This document shows positions 7,529 through 15,391 of a stretch of 64,000 nucleotides of DNA, one piece after another. The translations under genes and the position numbers were made by a program. How positions within the stretch are numbered: position 1 is the first letter of the stretch; every line of letters begins with the position of its first letter. This DNA is from Hominenteromicrobium sp900549945 (GTDB lineage Bacteria > Bacillota > Clostridia > Oscillospirales > Acutalibacteraceae), in contig CABRNK010000011.1 in assembly GCA_902472305.1 (NCBI GenBank), forward strand, positions 16,573 through 80,572, read 5' to 3'. The notes beneath the pieces were generated by a model that was not told the origin of the DNA, ran no database searches, and was given only the letters and a program-made list of their open reading frames with translations.

Positions 7529-9362
7529 CGCACAGCCCTCCCTTAAAGCACGCCGCGCCGCAGTTCGAGCATTTTTCGCGGCAGTTCGGCGTCGTCTGCG
7601 CCGCGTAGGCGCGCTTGCATTCCTCGATGAGGAACGACTTCTTGATTCCGTAGTCGAGGTGGTCCCACGGCAGCACCTCGTCGAAGCTACGCTGCCGGTT
7701 TGCGTAGAACGCGGGGTCGATTTCGAGGTCGGCGAAGATCTGCATCCACGCGTCGAAGTCAAAGCAGTCCGCCCAGCCGTCGAAGCGCAGGCCGCGGCGG
7801 TGCGCCTCGAGCAGGACCGCGTTGAGCTTCCGGTCGCCGCGCGCAAACACGGCCTCGAGGAAGCTCGTCTCCGCGCCGTGGTAGTTGACGGTCAGCTTGC
7901 GCGAGGTCACAGAGGATTTCAGCAGCTTCTGCTTTCTCTCGAGCGTCTCGATCGTATCCTGGCCGAACCACTGGAACGGCGTGAAGGGCTTCGGCACAAA
8001 CGCCGCCGCGCTGACCGTGACGGCCGGGCGCTTGCCCTTCTCGCGGTTTTCGGCCTCATAATACCAATCGACCACCTGCTGGCCGAGCTGCGTGATGCCG
8101 GCGACGTCCTCGTCGGTCTCGGTCGGCAGGCCGATCATGAAATACAGCTTCACCTTGGTCCAGCCGTTGTTGAAGGCGATCGAAACGGTCCGCTTGAGCT
8201 CGTCCTCCAGCACGTTCTTGTTGATGACATCGCGCAGGCGCTGCGTGCCGGCTTCCGGCGCAAAGGTGAGGCCGCTCTTTCGCACCGAGGCGATCTTGTC
8301 GGTCAGCTCAGTTGAGAAATTATCGACGCGCAGGGACGGAAGCGAAACGCTGACGCGGTCGTCTTCACTCCATGTGTGCAGCGTGTCCAAGAGTTCAAAG
8401 AGACAGCCGTAGTCGCTCGTGCTGAGCGAGGAGAGCGAGATCTCGTCGTAACCGGTCGTCTCGCACAGGCTTTTCGCCTGCCGGTTGATCGTCTCCACGC
8501 TCTTTTCACGGAACGGGCGGTACAGAAAGCCCGCCTGACAGAAGCGGCAGCCGCGGATGCAGCCGCGCAGCACCTCCACGACCGCGCGGTCGTGGACGAT
8601 GTCGAGGAACGGCACGACGAAGGTTTCGGGGAAATACATGTTGTCCACGTCGTTCACAACGCGCTTCTTCACCGCTGCGGGCGCGCCGTCCTTCGGGATA
8701 TAGCGCTTCACGGTGCCGTCGTCATTGTACTCGACGTCGTAGAGCGCCGGCACGTAGACGCCTTCGATCTGCGCGGCCTCTTTCAAAAATTCGTATTTCG
8801 TCTTGTTTTCGGCGCGGCAGCGGCGGAACAGCTCGATTACCTCGAGGTCCATCTCCTCGCCGTCGCCGAGGAAAAAGATGTCGATAAAGTCGGTCAGCGG
8901 CTCCGGGTTGCACGCGCACGGCCCGCCCGCGACGACGATATTTTTCAGCGCCGTGCGGTCGCGGCACAGAAGCGGCACGCCCGAGAGCTTCAGCATGTTC
9001 AGAATATTCGTGTAGCTCAGCTCGTACTGCAGCGTGAAGCCGATGAAGTCGAACTCGCTCACCGGGTCGCCGCTTTCGAGGCCGTAGAGCGGGATGCCGT
9101 TTTCCAGCATAGCCTGCTCCATGTCGATCCACGGCGCAAAGACGCGCTCGCACCAGATGTAATCGACGCGGTTCATCAGCGAATAAAGGATCTTGATACC
9201 GAGGTGCGACATGCCGATCTCGTACGTATCCGGAAAGCAGAACGCAAAGCGCACGTCCACCTCCTCTTTATTTTTCACGACCGAATTGAGCTCGCCGCCG
9301 ACGTAGCGCCCCGGCTTCTGCACCTTCGGCAGGATCCTGTCCAATTTCGGGCTCAGTTCCAT
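7512..9362 (-). CDS. TIGR03960 family B12-binding-domain radical SAM protein
   Basis: A 616-aa radical SAM enzyme. The N-terminal ~190 residues form a cobalamin-binding-like domain (FCFPDTYEIGMSHLGIKILY). The radical SAM core has the cluster motif RGCIRGCRFCQAGFLYRP, i.e. CxxxCxxC ligating the 4Fe-4S cluster. The C-terminus ends in a second Cys-rich stretch (C-S-N-C-G-A-A-C) that could bind another cluster or zinc. I start at the ATG at 9362 (MELSPKLDRILPKVQKPG) because GGGGGAG precedes it and the family begins there; the longer frame adds 49 unsupported residues. It is cotranscribed with the DUF2344 gene from the promoter at 9483-9511. Substrate unknown. Confidence 0.9.
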   Translation of the reverse strand: MELSPKLDRILPKVQKPGRYVGGELNSVVKNKEEVDVRFAFCFPDTYEIGMSHLGIKILYSLMNRVDYIWCERVFAPWIDMEQAMLENGIPLYGLESGDPVSEFDFIGFTLQYELSYTNILNMLKLSGVPLLCRDRTALKNIVVAGGPCACNPEPLTDFIDIFFLGDGEEMDLEVIELFRRCRAENKTKYEFLKEAAQIEGVYVPALYDVEYNDDGTVKRYIPKDGAPAAVKKRVVNDVDNMYFPETFVVPFLDIVHDRAVVEVLRGCIRGCRFCQAGFLYRPFREKSVETINRQAKSLCETTGYDEISLSSLSTSDYGCLFELLDTLHTWSEDDRVSVSLPSLRVDNFSTELTDKIASVRKSGLTFAPEAGTQRLRDVINKNVLEDELKRTVSIAFNNGWTKVKLYFMIGLPTETDEDVAGITQLGQQVVDWYYEAENREKGKRPAVTVSAAAFVPKPFTPFQWFGQDTIETLERKQKLLKSSVTSRKLTVNYHGAETSFLEAVFARGDRKLNAVLLEAHRRGLRFDGWADCFDFDAWMQIFADLEIDPAFYANRQRSFDEVLPWDHLDYGIKKSFLIEECKRAYAAQTTPNCREKCSNCGAACFKGGLCVEKRC

Positions 9363-9482
9363 AGGATCTCCCCCATTGTATTTCCGTAGTTTTTCAGCTC
9401 TGTTTCGCTCCGGCGCGCGGCCCGCACAGCGAAAACCGTGCGAAAAGCCCCATTTCAGGCCCTTTGCGCACGCCATGGGGCT

Positions 9483-9511
9483 ATTATAGCATATTTCGCC
9501 CCGCTCCACAA
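9483..9511 (-). promoter_or_regulatory. Promoter of the radical SAM operon
   Basis: On the minus strand TTGTGG, a 17-base spacer and TATAAT (with TG extension) lie about 120 bases before the radical SAM start. Confidence 0.7.
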
Positions 9512-9678
9512 CTCGGATTCCGAATGAATTTGCGCGGCCCCCACAGCCGGGCGGCTCTTATCCCTTTGGAAGAAGCGATTTTCACGCTCTGCCCGCCTCG
9601 AAAAGAGCTGAGTGCTCCGGCCGGTACACAGCCGGAAAACACAAGCGCCGCATAAAATTATTCTTTTGGGAGCAGCCT

Positions 9679-9762
9679 TTATACGGCCTGCGGCGTCTCC
9701 CCAAATTTCTGCTGAAAGATGCGGTAAAAAATGGATAGGCTGCGGCAGCCGGATGGTCTCAT
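9679..9762 (-). pseudogene. AraC-family regulator, C-terminal relic
   Basis: In one minus-strand frame 27 residues read GCRSLSIFYRIFQQKFGETP followed by QAV and a stop. This is the closing helix pattern of the AraC DNA-binding domain (GYxSxSxFxRxFKxxFGxTPxxYR). The frame is blocked by TAG just upstream, and no start or first helix-turn-helix is recoverable, so it is a fragment of a dead gene. It lies downstream of a divergent promoter-operator at 9843-9877, as if that once drove it. The match is short but specific. Confidence 0.55.
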
Positions 9763-9842
9763 CTACAATTGCGTATGGCAATCACAGGCGTCGCTCCTGT
9801 GCGGATTTGGCACAAGCCTATCTGTTTTGGCACAATCCTCGA

Positions 9843-9856
9843 TTAGCTCTAACTAA
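9843..9856. promoter_or_regulatory. DtxR-type operator-like box 1
   Basis: The palindrome TTAG-CTCTAA-CTAA has the same TTAG-N6-CTAA geometry as the DtxR/IdeR box core. It lies just downstream of a minus-strand extended -10 (TGGTATAAT, 9869-9877), where a bound repressor would block transcription toward the AraC relic. Confidence 0.5.
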
Positions 9857-9943
9857 TGAATATTGGAAATTATACCAGATAAACATTGAAAAAATAAGCC
9901 GCGCGGCGCCGCTTTCGTCCTGCCTGAAACGTCTTTCAGGTGG

Positions 9944-9972
9944 TTGACGGCTGCCGGAATATCCTGCATAAT
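9944..9972 (+). promoter_or_regulatory. Promoter before the DtxR-type relic
   Basis: TTGACG, a 17-base spacer and CATAAT on the plus strand would start transcription near 9979, just before operator box 2. Confidence 0.6.
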
Positions 9973-9983
9973 AACCGCCGCAG

Positions 9984-9997
9984 TTAGCACAAACTAA
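9984..9997. promoter_or_regulatory. DtxR-type operator-like box 2
   Basis: TTAG-CACAAA-CTAA, same architecture as box 1, covers roughly +5 to +18 of the preceding promoter. Together the two boxes suggest that both arms of a divergent region were under one metal-dependent regulator. Confidence 0.5.
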
Positions 9998-10017
9998 TTC
10001 GCAAGATAAATCATGCC

Positions 10018-10364
10018 CTGCGGATGCGGATTCTGGACCATATGGGAAAGTGGATGCGGCGGAGCATTTGGGCGTGAAAAATCCCTCCGTCAGCCGGGCC
10101 GTCAAGGTGCTGGTCAAACAGAAATACCCGCTGAAAGCGGCGGACGGCGCGCTCTCCCTCACGGAGCAGGGCCTGCAAACCGCCGCGCAGGTCTACGAAA
10201 AGCACCAGTGTTTCACAAGGCAGCTCATAGAAGCCGGCCTCCCCTGCGATATTGCGGCGCAGGACGCCTGCAGGCTGGAGCACGTCATCGGCGAGGCGAG
10301 CTTTGCGAAATTAAAGGAAGCCGCATGGCAGATGGCCCGAAAAGCCGCGCCGCCGGACGAATAG
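10018..10364 (+). pseudogene. DtxR-family metal-dependent regulator, N-terminally frameshifted
   Basis: From 10050 the frame reads VDAAEHLGVKNPSVSRAVKV, the recognition helix region of short (~120 aa) clostridial DtxR-type regulators, and continues with LSLTEQGLQTAAQVYEKHQ and DACRLEHVIGEASFAKLKEA, the normal family ending with metal-ligand-like residues. The start of the wing-helix domain is not in this frame: LRMRILDHMGK (10018-10050) is in another frame, and nothing like the usual SxENYLETIL opening is present. I read this as a decayed gene. A GTG at 10050 could still give a 104-aa product, but it would lack the first helices. Confidence 0.6.
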
Positions 10365-10542
10365 CCGCCGCGGGCGCGAAGCGCGGCAGTAAAGTTTCCT
10401 TCGGCGATAATCAAGCGGCTGATTTTTGTTCCCTGCATTCACCTATTTAGGGTGATTTGTTTTTCTTTTTCAAGAAATCCGGCCGCACATTGGCGAATGC
10501 TACGAAATTGGTTTTTCATTAGAAAACCTTGGACCTTTCCTA
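10365..10542. other. Non-coding gap before exporter promoter
   Basis: The stretch between the DtxR relic and the exporter promoter becomes AT-rich toward its right end. I see no gene, repeat or clear terminator in it. Confidence 0.5.
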
Positions 10543-10571
10543 TTGATTTTTAAAAAATTTCGTCGTAAAAT
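10543..10571 (+). promoter_or_regulatory. Promoter of the ABC exporter operon
   Basis: TTGATT and TAAAAT are separated by 17 bases in an AT-rich tract. A start near 10578 gives a leader of about 187 nt before the first exporter ATG at 10765. Confidence 0.7.
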
Positions 10572-10586
10572 TTACTTTGTCCTCAT

Positions 10587-10736
10587 GCAGAATACAGGGG
10601 AGTGCGGCCGGCAGCCCGCCACCTCTCAGCGCAGCCGCTCCCCAAGCCGCAGATCCGCACGGCTTGGGGAGCGGCTTCCGTTTCAGGCTGCGCCCTGTAT
10701 TTCTGCCGGACCGGCTGCGGGAACGCCCGGTTCCCG
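10587..10736 (+). promoter_or_regulatory. Highly structured leader RNA of the exporter operon
   Basis: Nested inverted repeats fill the leader. An outer stem pairs 10587-10599 (GCAGAATACAGGG) with 10693-10706 with one bulged T. A second pairs GCAGCC (10611-10616) with GGCTGC (10686-10691). A perfect 17-bp hairpin pairs 10633-10649 with 10660-10676. A separate 7-bp hairpin (CGGGAAC / GTTCCCG, 10718-10736) ends 10 bases before the ribosome site. None is followed by a T tract, so this looks like a regulatory leader rather than a terminator. I do not recognise a known riboswitch class in it. Confidence 0.5.
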
Positions 10737-10764
10737 AAATACACTTTGGAAAGGAAAGGTTCTT

Positions 10765-12494
10765 ATGATCAAAACGCTGGCAAAGAGCATACGGGAATAC
10801 AAAAAGCCCTCCCTGCTCACGCCAATATTCGTTTCCGGCGAAGTGATTTTGGAATGTATCATTCCGTTCCTCATCGCCAACCTCGTCAATGAGATCAAGG
10901 CCGGATGCTCCATGAACGTGCTGCTCGGCTACGGCGCCGTGCTGATCGTCATGGCGGCGCTCTCGCAGGCTCGGCCTGCTCCACGGCAAGCTGCGGCTTC
11001 GCGCGCAACCTGCGCAAGGATATGTTCTACAAAATTCAAGGGTACGCGTTCGAAAATATCGACCGCTTCTCCGTCTCAAGCCTCGTCACACGCCTGACGA
11101 CCGACATCACCAACGTGCAGATGGCCTACATGATGATTATCCGCACGGCGATCCGCTGCCCGCTGATGCTCATTTTCTCCTTCACGATGGGCATCATTAT
11201 GGGCGGCAAAATGGCGCTGATCTTCCTTTTAACGATCCCGATCCTCGGCATCGGCCTGTATTTCGTCATCCGCAAGACGATGCCGCTTTTCCGCCGCGTA
11301 TTCAAGAAGTACGACGCGCTCAACAGCTCGATTCAGGAGAACATCCGCGGCATGCGCGTCGTCAAATCCTACGTGCGCGAGGACTACGAAAAGAAAAAGT
11401 TCGACGCTGCCGCCGAGGACGTCAAGGCGGATTTCACCAAGGCCGAGCGCATTCTGGCGGTCAACAACCCGCTGATGCAGTTCTGCATCTACGGCGTCAT
11501 GGTGTTCGTCCTCTCCTACGGCTCCTACACGGTCATCACCTCGCACGGGCTTGACCTCGACGTCGGCCAGATGTCCTCCCTGCTCACCTACAGCTTCCAG
11601 ATCTTGATGAGCCTGATGATGCTCTCGATGGTGTTCGTCATGATCACGATGGCCGCCGAATCGGCGGAGCGCATCGTCGAGGTGCTGAACGAGGAGAGCA
11701 CGCTCCACAGCCCCGAAAACGCCGTCACCGAGGTGCGCGACGGCTCAATCGACTTCGACCACGTCAGCTTCAAGTATTCGAAAGCCGCCTCTAAGATGGC
11801 GCTTTCGGACGTCGACCTGCACATCCGCTCGGGCGAGATCATCGGCGTAATCGGCGGCACGGGCTCCTCCAAATCGAGCCTGATCCAGCTCATCCCCCGC
11901 CTGTACGACGCAACGGAGGGCTGTGTCAAGGTCGGCGGCGTCGATGTGCGCGACTACGACCTCACCGCGCTGCGCAATCAGGTCGCCGTCGTTCTGCAAA
12001 AGAACGAGCTGTTTTCCGGCACGATCAAGGAGAACCTGCGCTGGGGCAATAAGGACGCCACCGACGCGGAGCTCGAGGAAGCCTGCCGCTTGGCGCAGGC
12101 GGACGAGTTCATCCAGCAGTTCCCCTACGGCTACGACACGCACATCGAGCAGGGCGGCAGCAACGTCTCCGGCGGCCAGAAGCAGCGCCTGTGCATCGCG
12201 CGCGCCCTGCTGAAAAAACCGAAGATCCTGATTCTCGACGACTCGACGAGCGCCGTCGACACGCGCACCGACGCGCTGATCCGTCAGGCGTTCCGCGAAT
12301 TCATCCCCGAAACGACAAAGATCATCATCGCGCAGCGCATCGCCTCCGTGCAGGACGCCGACCGCATCATCGTCATGGACAGCGGCCGGATCCGCGCCGT
12401 AGGCTCGCACGACGAGCTCATGCAGTCGAGCGATATTTACCGCGAGGTCTATACTTCTCAGAATAAGGCAGGTGAAAACAGCGATGAAGAATAA
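10765..12494 (+). pseudogene. ABC exporter half-transporter A, frameshifted near 10956-10966
   Basis: This would be the first half of a heterodimeric ABC exporter (membrane domain plus ATPase). The ATG at 10765 (after AAGGAAAGG) opens MIKTLAKSIREYKKPSLLTP and the first two membrane segments, up to VMAALS. The remainder is in another frame from GALAGSACSTASCGFARNLR to the end at 12494. The ATPase half is intact: GGTGSSKSSLIQL (Walker A, with Ser where Gly or Ala is usual), NVSGGQKQRLCIARALLKKP (signature), ILDDSTSAVDTRTD (Walker B). The shift looks like a small deletion (length 3n+1) around GGCGCTCTC. Unless rescued by a restart or a sequencing error, the transporter is broken. The second-half gene overlaps its end. 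Confidence 0.75.
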
Positions 12495-14385
12495 TGTCAA
12501 AAAGGGCGGCCGCAAAACCGTTCTGCTCCGCCTGATCCGCATGCTTTTCAGCTTTTATCCTGTTCTTCTCCCCGTCACGCTGCTGTGCATTCTCCTGAAT
12601 GCCGTCATCAGCTCCATCCCCTCGATCTTCATGCAGAACGTCATCGCCGCGGTCGAGCAGAGCTGGCAGACCGGCGACTGGGCGAGCGTTTCCGGCAATA
12701 TTCTCGGCCTCGTCGCCATTTTGGCTGTTTTCTACGGGCTGAGCCTTGTAGCCGGCGTCGTTTATACGCAGCTCATGGCTGTGATCACGCAGGGCTCGCT
12801 CGCCAAGATGCGTGAAAAAATGTTCAACGGCATGCAGGACCTGCCGATCCGCTATTTCGACACGCACAACCACGGCGATGTCATGAGCTACTACACGAAC
12901 GACATCGACACGCTGCGCCAGATGATTTCCCAGAGCATGCCGCAGCTCATCATTTCCACGGTCACCGTGATCACGATCCTCTGCATTATGCTGTACTACA
13001 GCCTGTGGATGACGCTCGTCATCCTGCTCGGCGTCGTGTTCATGTTCCTCGTTGTGCGGAAGATCGGCGGCAACTCGGCGCGCTACTTCATCCGCCAGCA
13101 GCAGGCGCTCGGCCGCACCGAGGGCTTCGTGGAGGAGCTGATGAACGGTCAGAAAGTCGTCAAGGTTTTCTGCCACGAGGAGGAGACGAAAGCAAATTTT
13201 GACGAGATCAACGACGCGCTGTTCGCCGACGCCGAAAAGGCAAACCGCTATGCGAACATGCTCATGCCGATCCTCAACAATATCGGCAACGTGCTTTACG
13301 TCATCGTCGCGATCATAGGCGGCATTTTCCTGCTCAACAACACGCCGAACGTCAGTATTTCCGGCCTTGCGTTCAGCATCAGCCTCGTCGTGCCGTTCCT
13401 CAACATGACGAAGCAGTTCTCCGGCAACATCAGTCAGGTTTCGAACCAACTCAATTCGGTGATCATGGGCCTTGCCGGCACACAGCGCATTTTCGCCCTG
13501 CTCGACGAACAGCCCGAGGTGGACGAAGGCTACGTGACGCTCGTCAACGCGAAGGAAAAGGCGGACGGCACGCTGGAAGAATGCGCGGAGCGCACCAACA
13601 TCTGGGCGTGGAAGCACCCGCACAACGACGGCAGCGTGACATACACGCGCCTTGCCGGCGACGTGCGCATGTTCGATGTGGATTTCGGCTACACGCCGGA
13701 AAAGGTCGTGCTGCACGATGTCTCGCTCTACGCGAAGCCGGGCCAGAAGGTGGCCTTTGTCGGCTCCACCGGCGCGGGCAAGACGACGATCACAAACCTC
13801 ATCAACCGCTTCTACGACATCGCCGACGGCAAGATCCGCTACGACGGCATCAACATCAACAAGATCAAGAAGGCGGATCTTCGCCGCTCGCTCGGCATGG
13901 TGCTTCAGGACACAAACCTGTTCACCGGCACCGTGATGGACAACATCCGCTACGGCAGGCTTGACGCCACCGACGAGGAGTGCATGGCGGCGGCCGAACT
14001 CGCCGGCGCGCACGACTTCATCACCCGTCTGCCGCAGGGCTACGACACGCCCCTCTCCGGCAACGGCGCGAGCCTCTCGCAGGGCCAGCGCCAGCTCCTT
14101 TCGATCGCCCGCGCGGCGGTCGCCGATCCGCCCGTCATGATTCTCGACGAGGCGACCAGCTCGATCGACACGCGCACCGAGGCCATCGTGCAGCAGGGCA
14201 TGGACGCGCTGATGACAAACCGCACCGTGTTCGTCATCGCGCACCGCCTGAGCACCGTGCAGAATTCGAACGCGATCATGGTGCTCGACCACGGCCGCAT
14301 CATCGAGCGCGGCACGCACGAGGAGCTGATTGCCCAAAAGGGCACCTACTACCGGCTCTACACCGGCTCGCTCGAGCTGGATTGA
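12484..14385 (+). CDS. ABC exporter half-transporter B (permease-ATPase fusion)
   Basis: A 633-aa type I ABC exporter subunit, partner of the preceding gene. An N-terminal membrane domain of about six helices (residues ~15-330) is followed by an ATPase domain with GSTGAGKTTITNLINRFYD (Walker A), LSQGQRQLLSIARAAVADPP (signature, here LSQGQ) and ILDEATSSIDTRTEAI (Walker B with catalytic Glu). The partner's Walker B ends in Asp-Asp, so this pair has one consensus and one degenerate ATP site, typical of heterodimeric exporters. An ATG at 12484 after AGGCAGG is chosen; a GTG at 12472 is an alternative. It overlaps the upstream gene by 11 bases. Substrate unknown. The frame is intact even though its partner is not. 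Confidence 0.9.
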   Translation: MKNNVKKGGRKTVLLRLIRMLFSFYPVLLPVTLLCILLNAVISSIPSIFMQNVIAAVEQSWQTGDWASVSGNILGLVAILAVFYGLSLVAGVVYTQLMAVITQGSLAKMREKMFNGMQDLPIRYFDTHNHGDVMSYYTNDIDTLRQMISQSMPQLIISTVTVITILCIMLYYSLWMTLVILLGVVFMFLVVRKIGGNSARYFIRQQQALGRTEGFVEELMNGQKVVKVFCHEEETKANFDEINDALFADAEKANRYANMLMPILNNIGNVLYVIVAIIGGIFLLNNTPNVSISGLAFSISLVVPFLNMTKQFSGNISQVSNQLNSVIMGLAGTQRIFALLDEQPEVDEGYVTLVNAKEKADGTLEECAERTNIWAWKHPHNDGSVTYTRLAGDVRMFDVDFGYTPEKVVLHDVSLYAKPGQKVAFVGSTGAGKTTITNLINRFYDIADGKIRYDGININKIKKADLRRSLGMVLQDTNLFTGTVMDNIRYGRLDATDEECMAAAELAGAHDFITRLPQGYDTPLSGNGASLSQGQRQLLSIARAAVADPPVMILDEATSSIDTRTEAIVQQGMDALMTNRTVFVIAHRLSTVQNSNAIMVLDHGRIIERGTHEELIAQKGTYYRLYTGSLELD

Positions 14386-14407
14386 TCCCGCTCAAAAAAA
14401 TCGGAAA

Positions 14408-14448
14408 GGGAACGGCCTTCTCCAAACCGGAGGAGGCCGTTCCCTTTT
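14408..14448 (+). terminator. Exporter operon terminator
   Basis: A 16-bp stem (GGGAACGGCCTTCTCC with its partner at 14429-14444, one wobble) is followed by TTTT. It separates the plus-strand exporter operon from the convergent M50 gene. Confidence 0.85.
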
Positions 14449-14492
14449 GCTTATGTGCCCCCCTGCGCCGAGCAGCATCCCACGACGCTGCC

Positions 14493-15080
14493 TCAGCACA
14501 GGCCGTCCCGCCGCTTTAAAACCAGATACAGCAAAATGTACAGCGCGAGCAGCAGAAGCGTAAAATTGTACTGCGTGCGCAGGAGGAGCGAGAAGCCGAG
14601 CGTGCCGAGCAGCAAGGCGAAAACCACAGAGATCGCCGTGCAGATCCACGCCGCCCGCCGCATATCCACGGTGCTGCACAGCAGGCTGTAAAGCGCCATG
14701 CCGCCGTCGAGCGGGACAGCCGGCAGAATGTGGAACAGAAACAGGACGAGCTGCACGGCGCAGTATTCGCGAGGCAGAGGCAAAAGCAGCGCAAAAGCCA
14801 GCAGATTCGAGAGCGGCCCCGCAAGCGACACCGCCGCGCGGCGCAGATGGCTGAGTGTGCGCGCATCCCCCACCATCTGAATGCCTAGCGCGCTCAGGCG
14901 CACCGCCTCGATCCGCATGCCGCACAGGCGCGCCATCCCGATATGCCCGCCTTCGTGTACGGCGCATGCGAGCATCGCAGGCAGAACATGCGCGCCGCCG
15001 TCGAGGCAGAGCATCACGGCAAGCACGGCGAAAAAGCCGAAGCGCGCCGTGACTTCTGCGTTACCGATCCGAAACGTCAT
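14493..15080 (-). CDS. Small M50 (site-2 protease) family membrane metalloprotease, SpoIVFB-like
   Basis: A 195-aa intramembrane zinc metalloprotease. Zinc ligands are seen as HEGGH (in ACAVHEGGHIGMARL) and the distal Asp as LDGG (in LPAVPLDGGMALYSL). Several hydrophobic segments surround them, and the layout resembles SpoIVFB without the C-terminal CBS domain. I start at the ATG at 15080 (MTFRIGNAEVTARFG), which overlaps the upstream 82-codon gene by 20 bases; the longer frame adds an Arg-rich unsupported stretch. Its position after spoIVA suggests, but does not prove, a role in sporulation signalling such as pro-sigma-K processing. Confidence 0.75.
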   Translation of the reverse strand: MTFRIGNAEVTARFGFFAVLAVMLCLDGGAHVLPAMLACAVHEGGHIGMARLCGMRIEAVRLSALGIQMVGDARTLSHLRRAAVSLAGPLSNLLAFALLLPLPREYCAVQLVLFLFHILPAVPLDGGMALYSLLCSTVDMRRAAWICTAISVVFALLLGTLGFSLLLRTQYNFTLLLLALYILLYLVLKRRDGLC

Positions 15081-15309
15081 CGGCTGTGATAACGATCGAG
15101 CGCTGCACCTCGGCATCGTACCACGCCCGCGCCTCGCCGTAAACCGCCGGCAGCAGCGAGCGGAGCAGAAGCGCCGCAAGCAGAACCAGCAGGCAGATAA
15201 CGGCCTGAAGCAGCGTCCAGCTCACTGCGCGGCTGTGCGGCCGGATGATTTCGGCTGCCTGCGCCTGTGCGTCGCGCTCTTCCGGCGTGACCTGCTCATA
15301 AACCTGCAT
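15061..15309 (-). CDS. Single-pass membrane protein of unknown function
   Basis: An 82-aa protein with a soluble N-terminus rich in Glu and Gln (MQVYEQVTPEERDAQAQAAE), one membrane helix around residues 31-50 (WTLLQAVICLLVLLAALLL) and an outer tail of about 30 residues. I do not recognise the family. It overlaps the M50 protease gene by 20 bases, so the two are probably coupled. By analogy with SpoIVFA-SpoIVFB it could be a partner or inhibitor of the protease, but there is no sequence evidence for that. Confidence 0.6.
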   Translation of the reverse strand: MQVYEQVTPEERDAQAQAAEIIRPHSRAVSWTLLQAVICLLVLLAALLLRSLLPAVYGEARAWYDAEVQRSIVITADDVSDR

Positions 15310-15348
15310 CGATCATCCCCCCATTTTCATCGTTTGTTTTCGCGCCAA

Positions 15349-15390
15349 GAAAAAAGGGTCTGCTTCAGCGCGCGCAAAAGCAGACCCGGT
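15349..15390 (-). terminator. spoIVA terminator
   Basis: On the minus strand GGGTCTGCTT pairs with AAGCAGACCC and is followed by TTTTTT, directly after the spoIVA stop. The 82-codon gene beyond it must rely on read-through or its own promoter. Confidence 0.85.
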
Positions 15391-15391
15391 T

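Noticed and set aside
8376..9389. A 337-codon plus-strand open frame
   Set aside because: Antisense to the radical SAM gene, without domain or ribosome-site support.
9455..9781. A 108-codon minus-strand frame
   Set aside because: It overlaps the AraC fossil in a different frame and has no family resemblance itself; the fossil frame is the meaningful one.
10587..10736. A known riboswitch or T-box in the exporter leader
   Set aside because: I could not find T-box, SAM, manganese (yybP-ykoY), guanidine or fluoride signature sequences; only the pairing is supported.
12418..14337. A 639-codon minus-strand open frame
   Set aside because: Antisense to the exporter half-transporter; His/Val/Asp-rich shadow.
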